From NCBI RefSeq assembly GCF_000427295.1, contig NZ_ATNM01000049.1, positions 1 through 64,000 of the forward strand: a DNA stretch of 64,000 nucleotides. Reading direction: 5' to 3'. The notes below the pieces were generated by a model. The model had not been told where the DNA came from and made no database searches. It worked only from the letters and a program-made list of their open reading frames with translations. This DNA comes from Cyclobacterium qasimii M12-11B. GTDB taxonomy: Bacteria; Bacteroidota; Bacteroidia; Cytophagales; Cyclobacteriaceae. This document shows positions 57,884 through 64,000 of the stretch, in pieces. Position 1 is the stretch's first letter, and every line of letters starts with the position of its first letter. Both the position numbers and the translations under genes were made by a program.

Positions 57884-58302
57884 TTATGATTCTTTAATCC
57901 ATTTAAACAAAGTCTGATAGGTAACACCAGTATCCTTACTGAAATCAGCCTTAGTTTTACCTTCAGCTTCAGCTTTCTTCCAGTTAGCAAGTATACTTGC
58001 TTTTTCATCTGCTGAATAAGTTCGTCTTCCTCGCGTAGCTGATTTATCAGCTTTTGCATCTACTCCGTAAATAAATTGAATAAGCCCCATTAATTTCGAA
58101 GCCTCACTTTTGGAAGTTAATCCTAAGTCATTTAGGTCAGCTATAGCTGAATCTTTTAAATTTTTGTTGTAAATGGATGCGTTCCTTTCTTATGCGCTTC
58201 GTCAATTGAATGGAAAATATTTCCATCTGCATCTTCCATATAAACCACAGCGTTGGTTTTAGAAAGGTCTGAATACTTGTTTAAAAATTCTTGAATAGAC
58301 AT
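57884..58302 (-). pseudogene. Small helix-turn-helix protein, frameshifted
   Basis: The minus strand opens at 58302 with MSIQEFLNKYSDLSKTNAVV, continues YMEDADGNIFHSIDEAHKKGTHP, and stops soon after; the frame from there IYNKNLKDSAIADLNDLGLTSKSEASKLMGLIQFIYGVD, then TYSADEKASILANWKKAEAEGKTKADFSKDTGVTYQTLFKWI, ends at 57884. A one-base gain near 58162-58168 joins them to about 139 residues. The tail resembles transposase-like or Bacteroidota 'HTH-psq'-type DNA-binding domains. I do not recognise the whole protein. It may be a live DNA-binding protein read as two pieces because of an indel. Confidence 0.5.
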
Positions 58303-58883
58303 ATTATATTAATTATTTAGATGATAATACTTGCCAAAGTTACACTATAATTTTCACTTGGATAACAAAATCCATACCGTAAATTATATTTTGTTTATTT
58401 TATTTAATTATAACGTACTAAAATGATAAATTGTTTTCATAAGGCTAACAAAAAGTTTGGAAAATAAATTTTTATATTCCCTTTTAATTATGAATTCAGG
58501 CGGATTTTCGGAAACGTTAACGATAAATTTGTTAAAGTTTGTTAAATCTGTTCATTTAACGTTAAATAGGATACCGGGATTAATTTTTGAAATTAAGGCT
58601 TTAAGCAATTTTTTTAAATTATTTAGGATTTTTAAAACTAAATCGATAAGTTTAAATAGGCTTGTTTCTAACTTGAACGATTTGTTTAAGGTTTCACCCA
58701 TAAAGTAGGAAACAAAACCTTAGTCCTTGATCGATTATTGCTCATTTATCCAATAAAATCAAGGCCTGCCATAACCTTATTTTCAAAGTTAACCACTTAG
58801 AAAATTCATAGTGCGAATTCTTTTTAGATTTTAAATCTGACAGAAAAAAATTACTTATCTGCAAAAACATTTAAAAACTGAAT
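58303..58883. other. Intergenic region with GTTAA-rich palindromes
   Basis: No convincing gene; a TTG-initiated 83-codon frame at 58457-58708 looks random. The stretch 58512-58566 repeats GTTAA motifs, including the perfect 12-bp palindrome TTTAACGTTAAA (58555-58566) and AACGTTAACG (58513-58522). They lie about 320 bases before the BlaR1-like gene and might be protein-binding sites. Confidence 0.35.
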
Positions 58884-61362
58884 ATGGCTTTAATCATTAA
58901 TTTTATTTGGCAGAGTATAATTTGCCTCTCATTCTTTTACGCCTTTTATTGGGTTTTTCTCAAGGATGAAAAAACTTTCATGTTTAACAGGGTTTATTTA
59001 TTGATAACGCCTATTTTAGCCATAGCCTTTTCGCTAATCGAAATCCCTGTTTCTTTTGAAAAGCCGAGTATTTCTTTAGAGAACACAGCCTTTCTAAAAG
59101 CGTTTGAATTAAACACCCAAAATGAAATAGCTGGAACTTATGGACTACCTGAAGTAACCGTTACTGGAAGTAGGTTACCAACTTTATGGGTATTTACTGA
59201 CTATTTATATCTTGGTTATCTAATAGTAGTATTATTTTTATTCGCCAAATTTTATTGGCAGTTTATCCAACTAAAAGAAATTTTAAGAAAAGGATGGTAC
59301 CAAACAACCTACATTTTAAAAGAGAAATATTTCAATGTACCTACTTTTGGCCTTGCGCCAGTATTCTCCTACTTCGACAAGATATTCTGGGATGACGCTA
59401 TTGTTTTAAGTCCAAAAGAAAAAAGCAAATCTTAATTCATGAAATCGAACATGTCAAGCAAAAACACACCTATGATGTAATTATATATCAGGTCATGTGT
59501 AATGTTTTTTGGTTTAATCCTATCATCCACTTAATGCAAAAAGCGTTAATTGATTTACATGAATTTCAAGCTGATGAAAAAGTAATTAAAGATGCTGAGC
59601 TTAAAGACACCTACCCAAAGTTAGTTGCCAAGATGGCTTTTCAAGGTTTAGATCTTTCTTTGGGCAATTATTTTATTCGTTCCACAACGCTGAAACGAAT
59701 TCAGATGATGAAAGCAAACAAAAAACGAATTGGTTTAAGTTAGGAATGTTGATTCCCTTAATGGTTATGGTTTTTGGTTTAATTTCCATGAAAACCAACA
59801 GCAGCATTATTTCCTTGAATAACTATTCTACACAACCCATCTCTTTTCTGAAAAATCAAATTGAAGCTTTTCAAGATTCATTGGCGGTTGGTATTAAATT
59901 GAAAAGTATTAAAAACCCAACACACTATGAAAGCATTGGAAAACTGAACCATGAATCGCTCAATGTACAGGTAGGCGAATTGTCATATGAGTTTACTGGT
60001 ATCAAAAGTCAGCAAGAATACTTAAAAGTGCTTAGTTTGGTTGAAGCATTAAGACCCAATTCTACACTCAATAAAAAATACGAAAATGCCTACCCCTACT
60101 ACGCTATAGACCATAAGCCAGAGCCAAAAATAGGTTGGGAAGCTTGGGAGAATTATTTAACTAGTAAAATTCCTGCAGCACTTATAGATGAAATACATGT
60201 AGAGGGTGGAAATGTTGAGTTGGAGTTTGTTATAAACCAAGAGGCTAAAGTAGTAAACGCCTCCATCAAGAAAAGTTTAGGCCAGGAGATTGATCAAATT
60301 TTATTAGCAGCCCTTACAAATACTGAAAGTCCAGCTTGGCAGCCAGGTAAGAACGCAAACGAAATTAAAGCAGTTATAATAAATGCTAAAATTGAAATAC
60401 AAAAGCTGAATCAAAATGAAAACAGCTTAGCATTACCGACAAAAAGTAAAACACCTACGATCAATGGTACTCAGGATGATTTTCTCAATACATTTCCCGA
60501 AAATCTAGCAATAAAAGTTAAGGATGATCTCAAATCCGGAGCAATTACACTTGGCAACCCATTCAAAAACCATTTGGCCAAAATGCTTTCTTTTCCAAAA
60601 GGAACTATAAAAGAGGGCATATCTGGTACTGCAATAGTTAGGCTTAAAACAAGTTCTGAAGGCGACTTAACAGATATATCCTTTATACAAAGCATTAGTC
60701 CACAATTTGAAGAATCCATAATAAATGTTTTAAAAGATGCACCAAATCTAATACCAGTACTTCAAAAAAATGAATATGAATTGTTCTTACCAATCTCTTT
60801 CAAAATAAATAGGGCAAGCATAAATAATGTAATCCCAAGTTTGGATAAAGCATATGGAGATGTTATTTATATAAATGGCTTTAAGGCACAAGAAAAGAGA
60901 TTAACTAGTGATCCTTTAAAATCACCTGGAGAAGAAATTCCAGTCCATATTCTTAAAGAGGGCTTGGTTTCCTTCAATGGTGTAGCCATGCCTATAAATT
61001 CAAGTCTATCGGATATTATCAATGTTTATATCGGTTATTACACCATCAATCCGCAATTGATAATTGTCGGGCTTTCTGCTGGAAAAAACATTAAAATGGG
61101 TGAGGTACAAAATGTGCAGGCAGCACTTAAAAAAGCTGGAATTAATAAATTACACTTTTATGGAGAAGCAAATCAAACTGAATTAAATCCCATGAATACC
61201 CCTGTATTTATTATTGACGGGATACTACAAGTAAATCCCGATAATATGGATTATCCTAAACCTGAAGAGATCGACTCCATTTCCATGGTCAGTTCAGACA
61301 AATTGCATTTGTATGGGGAAAAAGCCAAAAATGGCGCAATTGTTATCAAAACAAAACAATAA
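58884..61362 (+). pseudogene. BlaR1-type M56 peptidase with TonB-plug-like tail, two frameshifts
   Basis: Three frames form one protein of about 825 residues: 58884-59435 (membrane segments as in BlaR1), 59440-59743 and 59746-61362. One A added to A6 at 59419-59424 restores KEKKQILIHEIEHVKQKHTYD, the M56 HEIEH zinc site; one A added to A6 at 59720-59725 restores KKTNWFKLGMLIPLM, the last membrane segment. The tail has TonB-like stretches (ISGTAIVRLKTSSEGDLTDI) and ends like a receptor plug (TPVFIIDGILQ ... LHLYGEKAKNGAIVIKTK), usual for this subgroup. No blaI gene is upstream. Functional only if slippage or sequencing error explains the indels. Confidence 0.7.
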
Positions 61363-61420
61363 ATTCGATTGTCCAATTTCATTAGATAATTTGGCTGAAA
61401 CACAGTTCTAACGTTACTTA

Positions 61421-61445
61421 AACCTACCTTTTGGTAGGTTTTTTT
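61421..61445 (+). terminator. Terminator after the BlaR1-like gene
   Basis: AACCTACC and GGTAGGTT form a stem with a TTTT loop and a T7 tail, about 60 bases after the stop. Confidence 0.9.
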
Positions 61446-61483
61446 ATATATTGCAGTAGTAATAATTCTAATCAAAATATAAA

Positions 61484-62695
61484 ATGACCTACAAATCCTT
61501 TTTTTGCTTGTTTTTAATTTCACTTCTTCCTGGCTTAACATTTGGGCAAAGAAACACAAACGAAATTGAATCAAAAGTTCCTGAATATTCTATTCCCGAC
61601 ATCTTCGTAAACTTAAAAGGACAAGAAATAAATACCATACAAGATTGGGTACACCTCCGAAGACCTGAAATTGTAAATCTTTTTGAGGACAATGTTTATG
61701 GCAACATGCCAGAAGCCATTGATGCCATAAACTTCACTACGGTCAATGAAAATAAAATGGCAATGAATGGAATGGCTACCCTTAAGGAGGTAGACATTGA
61801 GGTTACCAATAAAACCCAAAAGGTAACCATGAGGTTGATCCTTTTCATTCCTAATAAAACCATTAGTCCTGCTCCAGTTTTTTTATTAATCAATCATAGG
61901 GATCCTGAAAACATTGATCCTACCAGAAAAACTAAAATGGGTTTTTGGCCAGCAGAGGAAATAGTTAAAAGAGGGTATGCAGCAGCAACTTTTCATGTTA
62001 AAGATGTTTCTGATGATGACAAGGTGACCTTTAGTGAGGATATTCTAAGCAAATTGTACCCAGAAGAATTAGAAAAAGAAAATGGGCTTCGCGGCTTAGG
62101 TGCATGGGCTTGGGGCGCCATGCGTGCCATGGATTATTTTGAGACGGCACCAGAAATAGATGCAGAAAAAGCAGCTGTTATCGGACATTCCAGAGGTGGG
62201 AAAGCATCTCTATGGACAGGAGCATCGGACCCAAGATGGGCCATCACCATATCAAATGAGTCTGGATGCGGAGGTGCTGCAATGTCCAGAAGACAGTTTG
62301 GAGAGACTGTGAAGATAATTAACACCGTTTTTCCTTATTGGTTTACAGACAATTTCAGCAAATACAATGACAATGAAGCGCTCTTACCTATAGACCAGCA
62401 CATGCTTATAGCTTCAATTGCCCCTAGAGCAGTCTATGTTGCCAGCGCATCTGAAGACCTATGGGCTGATCCCAAAGGAGAGTACACTTCCTTACAATTG
62501 GGTACTCGCGTACACAGGGAGATCTACAATATGGAAGGAAACTTTCCTAAAGAAATAAATGCAGCAGGCAACCCTGTACACCTACCCTATGCAGGACACC
62601 ACATTCGTGAAGGGAAACACAATTTGACTCCTTACGATTGGAATTTATTCATGGATTTTGCTGACAAACATTACGGCATTAATAGTGAAAATTGA
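61484..62695 (+). CDS. CE15 glucuronoyl methylesterase-like protein
   Basis: A 403-residue alpha/beta hydrolase with a signal peptide (MTYKSFFCLFLISLLPGLTFG). Ser236 in GHSRGGK is the nucleophile (the CE15 GCSRxG-type motif with His for Cys); NESGCGGAA at 258-266 carries a candidate catalytic glutamate, and SASEDLWADP about 321-330 another acid; His372/373 in GHHIREGKHNL would be the base. CE15 enzymes cut the ester between glucuronic acid of xylan and lignin alcohols. The exported enzyme fits plant-material use. The next gene overlaps it and belongs to the mannonate dehydratase family, which fits glucuronate catabolism. Confidence 0.8.
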   Translation: MTYKSFFCLFLISLLPGLTFGQRNTNEIESKVPEYSIPDIFVNLKGQEINTIQDWVHLRRPEIVNLFEDNVYGNMPEAIDAINFTTVNENKMAMNGMATLKEVDIEVTNKTQKVTMRLILFIPNKTISPAPVFLLINHRDPENIDPTRKTKMGFWPAEEIVKRGYAAATFHVKDVSDDDKVTFSEDILSKLYPEELEKENGLRGLGAWAWGAMRAMDYFETAPEIDAEKAAVIGHSRGGKASLWTGASDPRWAITISNESGCGGAAMSRRQFGETVKIINTVFPYWFTDNFSKYNDNEALLPIDQHMLIASIAPRAVYVASASEDLWADPKGEYTSLQLGTRVHREIYNMEGNFPKEINAAGNPVHLPYAGHHIREGKHNLTPYDWNLFMDFADKHYGINSEN

Positions 62696-63821
62696 AAGAC
62701 GAATTTTTCTTCAAAATTCCACTAAACTAACTGGGCTAGCTCTGGCTGGCTCAGTTATCCTTCCCTCAATTTCCAAAGCAAGTCCAATTACCAGGAATAA
62801 TTACGAAAGGGATCTGGGAATGAAATTGTGCCTGGCTTACTTTTGGGGCATAGAAACACATAAAACCGCCCTTTCCCGGCAAATGGATGTAATGGGTGCA
62901 GTTAGCCCAATACATGCTAATTTGGCTGGCCTGCCAGGAGAAAAAGACAATTCAAGAAAGGTAATCAAAGCCATCAAAAATGCCTGGGACAAGGAAGGCC
63001 TATCCCTGAGGGTGGTAGAAGGGCCTCCTTTTCTTGGTACAAAAACCAAACTTGGTCTACCCGGACGAGATGAGGAAATTGAAAACTTCATCACTTTAAT
63101 GAAAAATTTGTCACTTGAGGGCATAGATACCATCTGCTACAATTGGATGCCGGTGATAAGCTGGGCACGCACTTTTTTAGATAAACCTGGTCGGGGTGGT
63201 GCTATGGTGAGTGGTTTCAACTCTGCGGCCATTCTCCGAAAAGCACCCATTACTGAATATGGGGTTTTATCTCCTGAATTAATGTGGGAAAACTTAAACT
63301 ATTTCCTTCAGGCAGTAGTTCCGGAAGCCGAAAGGTTTGGCATTAAACTGGCCTTGCATCCTGATGACCCACCTGTTGACAATATCCAGGGCATACCACG
63401 TATAATTACCTCGGTTGAAGCATTTAAGCGGATGTTGGCACTTTATCCAAGTGAAAACAACGGCATCACTTTCTGCCAGGGCAGCTTTGCCTCCATGGGA
63501 AGCGGTGACCAACAAGTAGACATTCCTGAAGCCATACGGGATTTCGGGAAAAGGAAAGTCATTCATTTCGTCCATTTCAGAGATGTAAGGGGAGACAAAA
63601 ACAACTTTGAGGAAACTTTCCATGATGAAGGAAAAACTGACATGTTTGCTGCAATGAAAGCTTATCATGAAATAGGTTTTAAAGGTCCCATGCGCCCCGA
63701 CCATGTCCCCACTATGGCTGGAGACAGTAACGACAAACCTGGTTATAGTACTATAGGGACCCTATTTGCTATTGGATACATAAGAGGGCTTATGGAGGGT
63801 GTAGGAAAATCCCAGGGCTGA
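62685..63821 (+). CDS. Mannonate dehydratase-family protein (UxuA-like) with twin-arginine-type signal
   Basis: 378 residues from the GTG at 62685 (start KIERRIFLQNSTKLTGLALAG); a TTG at 62658 is less likely. The TIM-barrel body shows UxuA motifs: CYNWMPVISWART, ALHPDDPPVDNIQGIPRI, FCQGSFASMG, HFVHFRDVRG and GPMRPDHVPTM near the end, holding the metal ligands His, Cys, His and Asp. UxuA dehydrates D-mannonate to 2-keto-3-deoxygluconate in glucuronate breakdown. The RR-x-F-L start with a hydrophobic stretch looks like a Tat signal, which the cytosolic enzyme would not need. It overlaps the esterase gene by 11 bases. Activity on mannonate is not certain; some relatives act on other acid sugars. 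Confidence 0.8.
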   Translation: MKIERRIFLQNSTKLTGLALAGSVILPSISKASPITRNNYERDLGMKLCLAYFWGIETHKTALSRQMDVMGAVSPIHANLAGLPGEKDNSRKVIKAIKNAWDKEGLSLRVVEGPPFLGTKTKLGLPGRDEEIENFITLMKNLSLEGIDTICYNWMPVISWARTFLDKPGRGGAMVSGFNSAAILRKAPITEYGVLSPELMWENLNYFLQAVVPEAERFGIKLALHPDDPPVDNIQGIPRIITSVEAFKRMLALYPSENNGITFCQGSFASMGSGDQQVDIPEAIRDFGKRKVIHFVHFRDVRGDKNNFEETFHDEGKTDMFAAMKAYHEIGFKGPMRPDHVPTMAGDSNDKPGYSTIGTLFAIGYIRGLMEGVGKSQG

Positions 63822-64000
63822 AATAATTAATGATTCGCCACCATCCATTTTTTCCTAAAGAAAGAATGTGAAATGCTTATGCTTCTATAAATTTTATTTT
63901 CTTGTAACTTAACTTTTCCTTAACATATCTATTGGATCACTTAGATAACATTATGTATATTCTATATTCACCGAATATATTCAATATAAGTATATGATAT
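63822..64000. other. Intergenic end of window
   Basis: AT-rich sequence with no gene. It is probably the promoter region of a gene beyond the window; no consensus element is clear. Confidence 0.4.

Noticed and set aside
58457-58708. 83-codon plus-strand frame before the BlaR1-like gene
   Set aside because: TTG start, low-complexity composition and overlap with GTTAA palindromes make a real gene unlikely.
1-64000. CRISPR arrays, rRNA genes or a prophage
   Set aside because: No regularly spaced short repeats, no rRNA-like sequence and no phage structural genes were seen.

Overview
The window looks like chromosomal DNA of a Bacteroidota bacterium, most likely a marine member of the Cytophagales (Cyclobacteriaceae-like; the family is inferred). 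Grounds: AT-rich DNA, promoters of the TTTG/TAnnTTTG type, almost no Shine-Dalgarno sequences, a type IX secretion (T9SS) cargo protein, DUF4221-like lipoproteins, BlaI/BlaR1 pairs with TonB-like tails, PVC-type haem proteins and a split transketolase.

Layout. 1-9 kb is accessory DNA: three related beta-propeller-type lipoproteins (two frameshifted), a ParE-type toxin-antitoxin pair, and a topoisomerase III gene (topB) lying between two copies of a ~440 bp hairpin-rich repeat. 9-25 kb is mostly housekeeping: tRNA-Ser, an FAH-family hydrolase, an M23 peptidase, a thiol peroxidase, split transketolase, a DUF6807 protein, outer-membrane barrels, argS, a glutathione peroxidase, menA, a universal stress protein, a SUI1-like factor and a glutamyl-tRNA-reductase-like protein without its catalytic cysteine. 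25.4-30.1 kb is a histidine operon (hisG-hisD-hisC-hisB) behind a 29-residue leader peptide with five histidines, i.e. an attenuator. 30.2-38.7 kb holds two tandem ~1145-residue PVC-type haem proteins and a secreted AGE-family epimerase. 38.9-51.2 kb has blaI-blaR1, tyrS, a TetR regulator, an SDR, YihY, a lipid block (plsC-like, patatin, accA), a LolD-like ATPase, sucC and tRNA-Arg.

51.4-61.4 kb is a decayed accessory zone: two IS21-type remnants, a T9SS protein and a paralogue cut off by one of those remnants, a LytTR response regulator, a small HTH protein and a second BlaR1 homologue, the last three interrupted by one-base indels. The window closes with a glucuronoyl esterase (CE15) overlapping a mannonate dehydratase-family gene, a plausible glucuronoxylan-use pair.

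A recurring theme is single-base indels, mostly in short A/T runs, in lineage-specific genes (seven clear cases), while roughly 40 kb of conserved genes carry none that I can see. The items most worth checking are the his leader, the cysteine-less GluTR-like protein, the topB/repeat island, the T9SS paralogue pair with its shared module, and these homopolymer frameshifts.
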